Shown piece by piece: positions 24,740 to 31,690 of a stretch of 57,503 bases of DNA; position 1 is the first letter of the stretch, and every line of letters starts with the position of its first letter. Location: the NCBI GenBank assembly GCA_045588675.1, contig JAZNER010000044.1, positions 1-57,503 of the forward strand, read 5' to 3'. This DNA comes from SVTX01 sp045588675 (GTDB lineage: Bacteria; Bacillota; Clostridia; Oscillospirales; CAG-272). Both the position numbers and the translations under genes were made by a program. The notes under the pieces are model-generated. The model did not search any database. It was not told where the DNA came from and saw only the letters and a program-made list of their open reading frames with translations.

Positions 24740-25872
24740 AAATTAACGCCCTTTGCTCTGAGAAAATCTTTAATACGCTGAATCATCGCCTTGCGCGATT
24801 CAACAGACGCGTTGAAGTTGTTAGCATCAAGCTCTTCTTTTGCGAGCTTGTACGGATTCGCTCCGTTGCTGCATACAACGTCCAGAACTTCTTTGTAGGC
24901 TTCTGCCCACTGTTCAAGAGACTGCGTAAGCACGTCAAATTCGTTTTCGCCTGACGGCGTTCCCGCTCCGGCTGCCTGTTCTGCAAGAGAAGCTACATCC
25001 TGCGGTTCAGGCTGGCCGCTGAATTCTGCGTCCGCTGTGTCCGGCGGAACTTCTTCGTATACAGCAGTTGTTTCCGGCAATGCGGCGGCAGGCTCGCTAG
25101 AAGAAATTGCAGGAGCAGGTGATTCTGCTTCTTGTGCAGGAAGCTTGCGTCCGCCAAAAAGCGAAGCAACGTCAATACCGAGTGCCTGAGCCGATGCCAT
25201 TGCGCGTCCTTCAGGTGTCTGCAAGATGTAGTCGGTATTCTGCGCTATGCGTCCGAAAACAAGCGGATGAGCCGCATCTGCCTTGCTGAACGCTGTCGGC
25301 ATGTTCGTCAGTTCTCTGATAACGCGCAGGCGTGCGCCTGTCTCTGCTCTCTGGCGGGCGACTTTGGTGTATTCAAGTATTGTCTGGGCGAGCGTTTTGC
25401 CCGATTTGTTTTTCTGCATCTTTGTCTGCGCATTCAGCTCGATTACGTTGTAATCAACCATTGCGCGGAGTACCGGATCAAACTCGTAGGTCTGAACACT
25501 GGACGTGCGGAAAGAGCCGTCGCTCATGCGCTTTTTAGCCTGCTGCTCCGAGATATATACGGTACGCTTACCGGCAATGTCATCCTCGCGGAGTTCCGAC
25601 CAAGTGCGGCAGCCGTCGCGCAAGAATACAAGCCCTGTCGCCTCACCGATGCGGTCTACGATTTCGCGCTTCGGCATATACTTGCCCTGAATTTCATAAA
25701 CATCAGCGTCGTTGTCCCACTGCTTCTGCGGAAGCCTAAGCTGAATTACAGTTACTTCCGGCTTATAGAGCGGAGTAACGCTCATGCAGTCCTCGCGGCT
25801 CACATAGGCAAGCGCTCCTGCTGCTTTGTATTTATCAATAAGTGCTACAGCTGTAGTTTTTGCATCGTTCAT
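24736..25872 (-). CDS. Putative recombination or annealing protein, 378 aa
   Basis: Overlaps the SbcD-SbcC gene by four bases, the position usually held by a RecT, Sak or similar single-strand annealing protein. The region ADVYEIQGKYMPKREIVDRI (about residues 56-75) followed later by QRAETGARLRVIRELTNMPT (174-193) recalls a group of phage proteins that occupy the annealing-protein slot, but it is not a clear RecT. A Pro/Ala/Glu-rich linker (about 255-310) separates a helical C-terminal domain ending RIKDFLRAKGVNL. The functional guess rests mostly on neighbours. Confidence 0.4.
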   Translation of the reverse strand: MNDAKTTAVALIDKYKAAGALAYVSREDCMSVTPLYKPEVTVIQLRLPQKQWDNDADVYEIQGKYMPKREIVDRIGEATGLVFLRDGCRTWSELREDDIAGKRTVYISEQQAKKRMSDGSFRTSSVQTYEFDPVLRAMVDYNVIELNAQTKMQKNKSGKTLAQTILEYTKVARQRAETGARLRVIRELTNMPTAFSKADAAHPLVFGRIAQNTDYILQTPEGRAMASAQALGIDVASLFGGRKLPAQEAESPAPAISSSEPAAALPETTAVYEEVPPDTADAEFSGQPEPQDVASLAEQAAGAGTPSGENEFDVLTQSLEQWAEAYKEVLDVVCSNGANPYKLAKEELDANNFNASVESRKAMIQRIKDFLRAKGVNL

Positions 25873-26024
25873 GCCGAAACCTCCTTAAGTCCTTTTTCTT
25901 TAAGCATCTTTTTAGATTCTTCCACGCTTTCTGATTCAGCCGTAATGTCGAACTGAACAAGCCCTTTTGATGTCTGCGAGAGGTTAATTCTCACGCGCTT
26001 TGTTGAAGTATTTACTTCGTCCAT
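25869..26024 (-). CDS. Small hypothetical protein, 51 aa
   Basis: Starts MDEVNTSTKRVRINLSQTSK; a regular alpha/beta pattern with KRVRINLSQTSKGLVQFDIT suggests a small fold. GGAGAAG stands just before the ATG and the stop overlaps the next ATG (ATGA). Function unknown; co-expressed with the recombination genes. Confidence 0.65.
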   Translation of the reverse strand: MDEVNTSTKRVRINLSQTSKGLVQFDITAESESVEESKKMLKEKGLKEVSA

Positions 26025-26082
26025 CTAGCTTCTCCTTGGCGGCAGTTCCGCCGTTTTGTCGTAGCTTAAGGTTGTTACGTTA

Positions 26083-26117
26083 TTCTTCAAGGGCTTAAGC
26101 CCAAGAATCTTGAAGAA
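26083..26117. repeat. Nested palindrome between helicase and recombination genes
   Basis: TTCTTCAAG (26083-26091) and CTTGAAGAA (26109-26117) enclose the perfect palindrome GGGCTTAAGCCC (26091-26102). It lies in a gap of about 100 bp, with another small GGCGG/CCGCC hairpin at 26038-26053. Possibly an RNA processing or attenuation structure; no T run follows. Confidence 0.4.
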
Positions 26118-26125
26118 ACAACGTC

Positions 26126-27673
26126 TTATTTCTTGTCAACGCCGTATTCACGGCGAAGCCAGATCCACATTTTCTCAAGTTCCCTGCCGTTCATTTCAGA
26201 AACAGGCTTAGGAACAACCAACCGCATCCTTCGGTACAGCATCTTGCTGTAAACTTGCTTGCTTCCGTTGTTCACACCGTCAAGATACGCGCTTATAATT
26301 CCGCTGATGTTCTTGCGCAGAATCTTTTCCATCTCGCTCGGCGGGCACGGCGGAAGCTCCGGCTTTTTCTCTGCCGCAGAGCCGTCCGCACCTTCAGCGC
26401 TTGAAGAAAGCGGAATAATCCACGGCCGCGCGTTTCCGCTGCCGTTCGATTCGTTCCGCCCGCCGCCAAGCGCAAGCTCCTGCTGGCCGTCGGAAAGAGG
26501 CACAAGTTCCTCGCGCCGTATCATTCCGACCGCTTTTTTGAAAGCCCAGTCAGCAGGTGCAAAGCAGATAGCCCGTGTCTTTCCGGGCGCAAGCCTGTTT
26601 GCCCTTGCAAAGCACTGCTCAAGCCACGGCACGGAGCGGATGTGCGAAAGGCAGCATATACAGGCCACCTCCGGCACATTCAGACCTTCGTAAGCCATAG
26701 CAACCGTAACGAGCACGCGGTAAACACCGCGCTTGAAGTCGTCAAGATTGCGCCTTGCAAGCGGCGTGTCCTCGCTCGTAGCAATCCGCGTCTCATAACC
26801 GCAGTCTGCAAGATGCGACCAGTACACTTTTGCAATCTCGATGTTCGGTGCTACGACAAGCATCTTTGCATCCGCATAGTCCGCCCGCATAAGACGGAAC
26901 TCGGCGAGCGCGGAATCAAGCAGATAGTCCGCAAACTCCGTGCGCAGGGCAGTGAACAGAGCCTTTGCGCTTTCTTCCCCAGAGAGCCTGGACACGCCGT
27001 GTGCGCCGTCCAGCTCCTCCCATTCGGCTTCACCGTCTACAGTGCGGAATTCAACAGGCAGAATCGCCCTGTCAGCAATCGCCCTGTTCCGGCCGTAGAT
27101 AATGACGCGCCGCATTTCGTTGCCTGACAGTTCCGGCTTACCGTCCTTGTAAGCCATGAACGCTATTTTCTGACCATCACCGCGCGAAAGCGTGCCGCTT
27201 GCCTTTACGACAAGCACCGCTTTTCTAACCATTGGCTCAAGCGCCTTATGCCATTCAGAGCCGTCCGCCACATGGTGACATTCGTCAAGAAACAGAATGT
27301 ACCTGTGCTTGCTGAACTCCGCCTCATGGCAGTCAGGATTCATTCCGACCGCCTGATAGGTAGTGACATACCCTTGAAGCCCTCTCGACAAGTCGTCGCC
27401 GTTGTCTGCGGCTCTTACGCGCTTGTCTGTGTTCCAGCGCGGGTCAGTAAATTCAGCCTCGCCCTGGTATTTGAGCGCGTTCCTCGGAACAACCCAGCAG
27501 ATCCGGTCGGCAATCCTCGGAATAAGGTTTTCCGCAAGAATTACCGGCACGAACGATTTTCCGCCGCCGGGCGTTACCGAAAGGACGATTTCCGCAATCT
27601 CCCCGCCGTTGAGAATATCGCGGCAAGCGTCCACAACGGCCTGCTGATGATAGCGCAGCTTGAACTCAGCCAT
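26126..27673 (-). CDS. SF2 DEAD/DEAH-type helicase
   Basis: A 515-aa helicase. Walker A is VTPGGGKSF (about residues 33-41), motif II is LFLDECHH, motif III SGTLSR, and the C-terminal RecA lobe has QCFARANRLAPGK (motif VI). The opening FKLRYHQQAVVDACRDIL is the Q-like motif of restriction-type helicases. A Ser/Gly/Pro linker after residue 400 leads to a small helical C-terminal domain. It probably opens DNA during replication or recombination alongside the SbcCD-like enzyme. Confidence 0.85.
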   Translation of the reverse strand: MAEFKLRYHQQAVVDACRDILNGGEIAEIVLSVTPGGGKSFVPVILAENLIPRIADRICWVVPRNALKYQGEAEFTDPRWNTDKRVRAADNGDDLSRGLQGYVTTYQAVGMNPDCHEAEFSKHRYILFLDECHHVADGSEWHKALEPMVRKAVLVVKASGTLSRGDGQKIAFMAYKDGKPELSGNEMRRVIIYGRNRAIADRAILPVEFRTVDGEAEWEELDGAHGVSRLSGEESAKALFTALRTEFADYLLDSALAEFRLMRADYADAKMLVVAPNIEIAKVYWSHLADCGYETRIATSEDTPLARRNLDDFKRGVYRVLVTVAMAYEGLNVPEVACICCLSHIRSVPWLEQCFARANRLAPGKTRAICFAPADWAFKKAVGMIRREELVPLSDGQQELALGGGRNESNGSGNARPWIIPLSSSAEGADGSAAEKKPELPPCPPSEMEKILRKNISGIISAYLDGVNNGSKQVYSKMLYRRMRLVVPKPVSEMNGRELEKMWIWLRREYGVDKK

Positions 27674-27899
27674 TCGACAGATGATCTCCGAACAACATAG
27701 GCTGTTTTGCGTTCAATTCTGTCTGTTCAATTTCCTTTAGCTGAACAATCAGCTTTGAAGCCCTGTCGTCAACCTCTTTTTCAAGAGCCTTTGACTGCTG
27801 CATCAACGAATAATTCCTTGTGCGGAAGAATTCCTTCTGCACGCTGCGCATCTGCATTACGCGCTCAACAAATACTTTCAGTTCTTCAGTTTTCAACAT
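27666..27899 (-). CDS. Hypothetical coiled-coil protein, 77 aa
   Basis: Start set at the ATG at 27899 (MLKTEELKVFVERVMQMRSV), which lies within the 3' end of the HNH gene and has GGGGAAAG upstream. The protein is one long charged helix with coiled-coil heptads. Similar short proteins often precede helicases in phage operons. Function unknown. Confidence 0.65.
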   Translation of the reverse strand: MLKTEELKVFVERVMQMRSVQKEFFRTRNYSLMQQSKALEKEVDDRASKLIVQLKEIEQTELNAKQPMLFGDHLSNG

Positions 27900-28434
27900 T
27901 TTCAGCTTTCCCCGCTTTCTTGGTGTATTTGAAAAGGTAGCCGCTCTTAGTCGGTCTGCCTGTCTGCAACCTTTCGGAAACGCTTGACCAGCCCATACCC
28001 ACGCTTGCCGCCGCCTCAATCAGCGTGTCGAACACCTTGACCTCGCCGGTCTTGATGCAGATGCGCTTTATTGCCTTACCTGTGTGCATGTGGTACTTTC
28101 CGCGCCTATGAGCGTTTTTCCGGTTCTCGCTCGCCGTAACCCACCGCAGATTACGTGCATCGTTATTCAGCCGTGCGCCGTCTATGTGGTCCACCTGCAA
28201 GCAATCAAGCCTGTTACCGCTGCCGGTGGGCTTGGGCACGAACAGCTCGGCCACAACGCGGTGAACTGTCAGCATCTTCTTGACCTTGGGCAAAGACACA
28301 ATCGCGTAGCCCTTGCTGTTTACGCTCACCGTAAGCACCTTTTCTGTTTCGCTTTCGCGGACGTCGCCAAAGTTACTCACTTCGTACAGCCCGCACGTCT
28401 GGGGAATAACCTTCCAAACAATCTCAGCCGCCAT
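27886..28434 (-). CDS. NUMOD4-HNH homing-type endonuclease
   Basis: A 182-aa protein in three parts: a NUMOD4 motif (WKVIPQTCGLYEVSNFGDVR, about residues 7-26), an HNH core (VHRVVAELFV then CLQVDHIDGARLNNDARNLR, about 78-97) and a C-terminal NUMOD1-like HTH (IEAAASVGMGWSSVSERL). Such free-standing homing endonucleases cut DNA lacking them and spread between phages. It overlaps the genes on both sides, so it is integrated into the operon. Confidence 0.85.
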   Translation of the reverse strand: MAAEIVWKVIPQTCGLYEVSNFGDVRESETEKVLTVSVNSKGYAIVSLPKVKKMLTVHRVVAELFVPKPTGSGNRLDCLQVDHIDGARLNNDARNLRWVTASENRKNAHRRGKYHMHTGKAIKRICIKTGEVKVFDTLIEAAASVGMGWSSVSERLQTGRPTKSGYLFKYTKKAGKAENVEN

Positions 28435-28589
28435 CTTCTTCTTGCTCCCATAAAGCTAAACTCTGCGTTCTTTGCCTGTTCATAGCAGACCAGCCAACCC
28501 TCATGAAATGCTTCTTCTGCAATTTCAGCTTCTTTACCCTCAAGCCCACGTTCCTTTACGAAACGCCTGCATGCTTCCAAACCGCTCAT
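28377..28589 (-). CDS. Small hypothetical protein, 70 aa
   Basis: Starts MSGLEACRRFVKERGLEGKE. The first 48 residues look like a normal helical phage protein; the last 20, which overlap the start of the HNH gene, are Arg-rich and probably a by-product of the overlap. Perhaps the homing gene's arrival replaced the original C-terminus. Moderate support. Confidence 0.5.
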   Translation of the reverse strand: MSGLEACRRFVKERGLEGKEAEIAEEAFHEGWLVCYEQAKNAEFSFMGARRRWRLRLFGRLFPRRAGCTK

Positions 28590-28978
28590 ATAACCCCCGC
28601 TTCTTTAAGCTGCTCTTCAAGATTCTCAATCGAGTTCACCACGATTCCCACCGCGCCGTTTCTGTTCATTGCATCAAGAAAATTGCGCTGCGCGTCAGAA
28701 ACTTTGCCGCCTACTGGTCTCTTGACCTCAATCCAGAGCGAAACACCGTCTTTGACGGCATAAATGTCGCTCACACCGCAAACCGCATGTCCGTTGCAGG
28801 TAAACGAGCGCATGAACTGACCGCTTTGTGCCTTGCCCGCCGCATTATTGAGCCTCATGTGCCAGATATGCCGCGCGGTTAGCCATTCCTCAACCTGGCG
28901 CAGAATCTCGTTTTCTTTTACATGCCGTACAAGCGCATCATGCGATTCGCGCGATACAGTCCGCCTTACATTCATCAA
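28586..28978 (-). CDS. VRR-NUC domain nuclease
   Basis: A 130-aa protein of the VRR-NUC (PD-(D/E)xK) family. The core shows RLNNAAGKAQSG, then GVSDIYAVKDGVSLWIEVKR (about residues 77-96), in which Asp79, Glu and Lys supply the catalytic set, and a Gln in VSDAQRNFLDAM. Small phage VRR-NUC proteins act on branched or flap DNA and may resolve recombination or replication intermediates. It follows the HTH gene and precedes a 70-aa gene with overlapping ends. Confidence 0.88.
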   Translation of the reverse strand: MMNVRRTVSRESHDALVRHVKENEILRQVEEWLTARHIWHMRLNNAAGKAQSGQFMRSFTCNGHAVCGVSDIYAVKDGVSLWIEVKRPVGGKVSDAQRNFLDAMNRNGAVGIVVNSIENLEEQLKEAGVI

Positions 28979-29245
28979 TCAATTTTCCCCCAGTATCTTT
29001 TCTGCCTGCGCGTCAAGGCTTGCTTGCGCGGGCGAGAAAACCCAGCCGTTCTTGATCCAGTCGTCAATCTCGCTTTCATAGAACCGCACAGCGCCTTTGC
29101 TTCCGGCGCGGCCGTTCTTGTGAAACGGAATTCTTCCTTCGCGCACCAGACGGTACAAATGGCTTTGTGAATAGCCGGTTATGTCAGCCACCTGCGAAAT
29201 CCTTATAGGTCTTTCGTTAAGCCTTACAGAGTCACCTCCGTGCAT
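28979..29245 (-). CDS. Excisionase/MerR-like helix-turn-helix protein
   Basis: Start set at the ATG at 29245 with AAGGAGG six bases upstream; 88 aa. The winged HTH is RISQVADITGYSQSHLYRLV (about residues 16-35), followed by REGRIPFHKNG and a strand-forming wing ending FYESEIDDWIKNGW, typical of the small DNA-binding proteins used as excisionases or regulators. It may control excision with the integrase or act as an early regulator. Confidence 0.75.
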   Translation of the reverse strand: MHGGDSVRLNERPIRISQVADITGYSQSHLYRLVREGRIPFHKNGRAGSKGAVRFYESEIDDWIKNGWVFSPAQASLDAQAEKILGEN

Positions 29246-29565
29246 CCGCTGCCTCCTTCCCACAGCTTTTTTTCAAGCATGGCAAAATCAACTCTTCTCC
29301 GGAACTCGAAAATGTTTCCGGCTAAATAAGTTTTGTTGCCTAGGTTGAAAAAGATTCTGCCTTTATAGACTTCGCCGCCGATTCCCCGGTACATCAGATA
29401 CAGGGCACCGGCAGATACAAAGCCCTTTGTGTCGTAGTTGGTCCCGTGCTTCTTCTGCCATACGGAAAAAGAAAACAAAAACTGCGACTTAGTAATTTTC
29501 TTCTGCGCATAAGCCTCAAAAAGCCCGCGCGGAAAACAATCCGCTGCACCCGTTACGTTCAACAT
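29224..29565 (-). CDS. Hypothetical protein, 113 aa
   Basis: A basic, aromatic-rich protein (MLNVTGAADCFPRGLFEAYA...). Its 3' end overlaps the next gene by 22 bp. No domain is recognised. Early location suggests a regulatory or host-takeover role, without direct support. Confidence 0.55.
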   Translation of the reverse strand: MLNVTGAADCFPRGLFEAYAQKKITKSQFLFSFSVWQKKHGTNYDTKGFVSAGALYLMYRGIGGEVYKGRIFFNLGNKTYLAGNIFEFRRRVDFAMLEKKLWEGGSGCTEVTL

Positions 29566-29588
29566 ACAGCCCCTCCCAGAACCTGCAG

Positions 29589-29825
29589 TTAATCCGCCGT
29601 GTCGCGGATCATAAGATTGTATTCAGTTCCGTTCGTGTCGATTTTTAGCACGCGGAAACCCGACTTGCTGAGCGCGCTTATAAGCTCCATAAGCCTTGCG
29701 TTCACCACCTGTGCGCCGTCTTTACCAACGGCGGCTTTTTCTGCTACACTATCCATAAGCTTTTGTGCTTGCCCCGCGCTCACGGGTCTTGACAATTTGT
29801 GGCGCGGGGATTCCTCCCTAATCAA
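29589..29825 (-). CDS. Hypothetical protein, up to 78 aa
   Basis: The longest reading starts at a TTG at 29825; an ATG at 29756 would give 55 aa. AGGGAGG lies inside the longer frame with no start codon at the right distance, and a perfect 8-bp GC-rich hairpin follows. The C-terminal 45 residues (LMELISALSKSGFRVLKIDT...) form a plausible alpha/beta unit. Start uncertain; it overlaps a candidate antisense RNA. Confidence 0.5.
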   Translation of the reverse strand: MIREESPRHKLSRPVSAGQAQKLMDSVAEKAAVGKDGAQVVNARLMELISALSKSGFRVLKIDTNGTEYNLMIRDTAD

Positions 29826-29863
29826 AGGTTTATTTGTTCCGCCCAGACCGGGCGTTTTTTTTT
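29756..29863 (+). ncRNA. Candidate plus-strand antisense RNA
   Basis: A perfect intrinsic terminator on the plus strand (29840-29863: CGCCC, AGACC, GGGCG, then nine T) has no plus-strand gene upstream. A weak promoter (TTTACC, 18 bases, TACACT) would start near 29756, giving about 108 nt that also contain the GC-rich hairpin CCCCGCGC/GCGCGGGG. The RNA would cover the leader and ribosome site region of the minus-strand gene at 29589-29825. Expression is unproven. Confidence 0.3.
29840..29863 (+). terminator. Intrinsic terminator on the plus strand
   Basis: A 5-bp GC stem CGCCC/GGGCG closed by AGACC and followed directly by nine T. It faces against the early operon, just after the stop of the antirepressor gene. 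Confidence 0.6.
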
Positions 29864-29866
29864 GCC

Positions 29867-30565
29867 CTAAACGAACCAGAGCACCTGCTCGGCGAACCGC
29901 TTCAAGTTTTCCATGCGGCCGATAAGGTCAACATAAGAAATCACGCTCATGCCCAGAGCCCTTGCGCTCTTCATAAGCGGAATTCCGGTTATCTTTTCAT
30001 AGCTGCGGTAAAGGTCGCTCCATATCTCGCGTTCGCTCATGCAGTTTTCTTTTGCCGCTTTCTTTACGAGCGCAACGACACATTCACGTGCATCAGAAAA
30101 ATCCGGAACGTCAGGTGCGATTGCATAGCCTCTGACAACGCTCTGCTCAACGGCAGACATTCTCTCTGTGAGCTTCTGGAGCGAAACCGCAATGTCGCGC
30201 AGGCTTACCACAGGCGAAGCCGTGTAGTTGCCGGATTTTCTGATTGCCGGAAGGACTTCGCTTGTAACCCAGCGCTTGAACTTTCTTGCGCTTTTCAACT
30301 GGCTTCCGAAAATCAGGGCATACATACCGCTTTCGTTGATGATGTACATTTTCCGTCGCTGACCTGAGTCGGCGATTTGCCGACTCAGCTTGTCTTCTGA
30401 ATCAACGTGCTTTTTCAGAGCATCCGACGTGTCTTTGTAACCAAGAGCTTCGGCGACATCCTTAGCCACAAACCAAGGCTCGCCGTCAATCTTTTCCGAA
30501 CGGATTGTTCCGAATTCGACGTTTTCAAATGACATCAGAGCTGTTTCTGTCTTTTCTTCTGCCAT
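29867..30565 (-). CDS. BRO/Rha-family antirepressor-like protein
   Basis: Start set at the ATG at 30565 with AAGGAG seven bases upstream; 232 aa. Residues about 10-115 are a Bro-N domain: VEFGTIRSEKIDGEPWFVAK, then KDVAEALGYKDTSDALKKHV, YIINESGMYALIFGSQLKSA and FKRWVTSEVLPAIRKSGNY. The C-terminal half is helical and may be a specific DNA- or protein-binding domain (ANT-like). As the first gene of the early operon it probably counters the CI-like repressor, favouring lytic growth. Confidence 0.8.
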   Translation of the reverse strand: MAEEKTETALMSFENVEFGTIRSEKIDGEPWFVAKDVAEALGYKDTSDALKKHVDSEDKLSRQIADSGQRRKMYIINESGMYALIFGSQLKSARKFKRWVTSEVLPAIRKSGNYTASPVVSLRDIAVSLQKLTERMSAVEQSVVRGYAIAPDVPDFSDARECVVALVKKAAKENCMSEREIWSDLYRSYEKITGIPLMKSARALGMSVISYVDLIGRMENLKRFAEQVLWFV

Positions 30566-30598
30566 GTCCTTTTCTCCTTCCGCTTTTTGGCGGGAAAT

Positions 30599-30681
30599 AA
30601 AAAACCCATAAATCAAGGGGTCTGCTGGCTTTGCAGAATGTTCCGCCCGATAATACGGAACTTCCCCTTGGTTTATGGGTT
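30599..30681 (-). terminator. Leader terminator T2 directly upstream of the antirepressor
   Basis: An 18-bp stem with one mismatch (30664-30681 with 30603-30620) encloses a second hairpin, GTTCCG/CGGAAC (30640-30661), and runs into TTTTTT on the minus strand (30599-30604). Its place 35-60 bases before the antirepressor start suggests attenuation. Confidence 0.6.
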
Positions 30682-30753
30682 CTTCTGTCTTATCGGTTCT
30701 TTTATTCCGGCAGTAGCCAGCCGCCGGTCAGCAGGGTTTAACCTGCAATGTTC

Positions 30754-30822
30754 AAAAAAAAGAGGCATGAAAAACAGATGTGCAGGAAATCTGCCGGAAC
30801 TCCTGCCTGTTTAACAAGCCTC
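30754..30822 (-). terminator. Leader terminator T1
   Basis: On the minus strand an outer stem GAGGC/GCCTC with inner AAACAG/CTGTTT and GCAGG/CCTGC stems is followed by eight T (30754-30761). It would end transcripts about 200 nt after the early promoter. Confidence 0.5.
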
Positions 30823-30950
30823 AGAATTAACTAATTTCTATCACTTTCTGCCGGCACAGAAAGCCAATCAGAACAACGTCCGCCGTCAGGCGGTTTATGT
30901 TCGCAGGGCTTTGTCAAGACCTGCGAACAGGGTACCCTGTTCCGAAATAC

Positions 30951-30964
30951 TCGCAATTGCGAGC
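30951..30964. promoter_or_regulatory. Repressor operator O1 (candidate)
   Basis: Perfect 14-bp palindrome CTCGCAATTGCGAG lying at the transcription start of the early promoter. It is the best of three related sites at 31-bp intervals. Confidence 0.6.
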
Positions 30965-30975
30965 TGATAGTTTGA

Positions 30976-31003
30976 GTATATACGATATTGCGAGATTGTC
31001 AAG
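30976..31003 (-). promoter_or_regulatory. Early lytic promoter
   Basis: On the minus strand TTGACA (30998-31003), 16 bases, TATACT (30976-30981). Operator O2 fills the spacer, O1 covers the start point (about 30969) and O3 lies just upstream, so repressor binding would block RNA polymerase. Confidence 0.7.
30982..30995. promoter_or_regulatory. Repressor operator O2 (candidate)
   Basis: TACGATATTGCGAG, an imperfect 14-bp palindrome sharing the right half-site of O1, within the -35/-10 spacer of the early promoter. Confidence 0.5.
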
Positions 31004-31012
31004 CATAATTTT

Positions 31013-31026
31013 TCGAAATTTCGAGT
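31013..31026. promoter_or_regulatory. Repressor operator O3 (candidate)
   Basis: TTCGAAATTTCGAG, a 14-bp near-palindrome related to O1, centred exactly 31 bp from O2 and about 40 bp before the repressor ATG. It could mediate autoregulation of the repressor. Confidence 0.5.
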
Positions 31027-31058
31027 TTTTAAATTTTTAGCTTGTCGATAATCAAATT

Positions 31059-31433
31059 ATGACTGGAAAAGAATTCGCAGAAAGAATTGATTTATGTCTT
31101 AATAAGCGTAATCAGACAAGAAAGGCGCTTACAGCTGACTTGGGAATTTCTTCTTCAACCATGTCCAGCTGGGCAGCCGGAAGAGGTTCAATTCCAAATG
31201 CGAATATAGTTGCTCAGATTGCAGAATACTTAAATGTACCGATAGACTGGCTCATCACTGGAAAAGAGTTTTCTCAAGCTGACACCAAACTGCCGCCGCC
31301 AGAAATTCTTGAGCTTGCCCAAGACATCAACAGACTGCCAGCCGAATATCAAAAAATAATCAAAGACAACGTAGAGGCATACAAGGCGCTCTGCTTTAAG
31401 TTGGAAAAGGAAAGTTCACAAAATATTATCTGA
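31059..31433 (+). CDS. CI-like XRE-family repressor
   Basis: A 124-aa protein. The HTH covers about residues 5-60: TRKALTADLGISSSTMSSWA then GSIPNANIVAQIAEYLNVPI. The C-terminal part is a short helical dimerisation region without a LexA/S24 peptidase, so induction by RecA-stimulated self-cleavage is unlikely; the antirepressor may do that job. It faces the early promoter across three operators and is one of only two plus-strand genes. No strong ribosome site precedes the ATG, so a short-leader or leaderless mRNA is possible. Confidence 0.85.
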   Translation: MTGKEFAERIDLCLNKRNQTRKALTADLGISSSTMSSWAAGRGSIPNANIVAQIAEYLNVPIDWLITGKEFSQADTKLPPPEILELAQDINRLPAEYQKIIKDNVEAYKALCFKLEKESSQNII

Positions 31434-31555
31434 TAGCCGACCGCTACTGATTCAAGAAAAGACGTACATTCCGCATATTTTGGATGGTCATGTATGACCA
31501 TTCAAAAATGCATTAAGTATTTAAATTTAGTATTTAGAATTTAGTATTAAGAATT
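31434..31555. other. AT-rich intergenic segment after the repressor
   Basis: No gene. It ends in short direct repeats based on TTTAGTATT/TTTAGAAT, and these lead into the 21-bp repeat island. Confidence 0.4.
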
Positions 31556-31690
31556 TAGAATTTAGTATTATAGTTATTGAACACCGATATATCGACATCG
31601 GATGCCTATATATCGCCGTCCGATGTCATAGGTATGCCGTGTATATGGCATATATATGCCGTCCTATCGGCATCGGGTAACATACCCATG
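31556..31690. repeat. Repeat island A: 23-bp shared lead-in plus degenerate 21-bp repeats
   Basis: The 23 bases 31556-31578 are identical to 55757-55779. They are followed by units of about 21 bp such as GATGCCTATATATCGCCGTC, each partly palindromic (GAYRYC near one end, a TATA core, GRYRTC near the other). Unit differences are almost all C/T or A/G changes. The island fills the gap between the convergent repressor and integrase genes. Confidence 0.6.

Larger units (their letters stand above)
30566..30969 (-). promoter_or_regulatory. Structured leader of the early operon (about 400 nt)
   Basis: Between the early promoter and the antirepressor there is no gene, but a series of hairpins: a CAGGGTACCCTG palindrome, TTCGCAGG/CCTGCGAA, CCGCC/GGCGG, CTTTCTG/CAGAAAG, terminator T1 (30754-30822), GCAGG/CCTGC (30731-30746), and terminator T2 (30599-30681), then CCGC/GCGG just before the ribosome site. 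Two terminators ahead of the first gene mean that read-through must be regulated or inefficient. Confidence 0.55.

Noticed and set aside
28377..28434. Reading the Arg-rich end of the 70-aa protein as functional
   Set aside because: It lies over the start of the NUMOD4-HNH gene in another frame and looks like a by-product of overlap.
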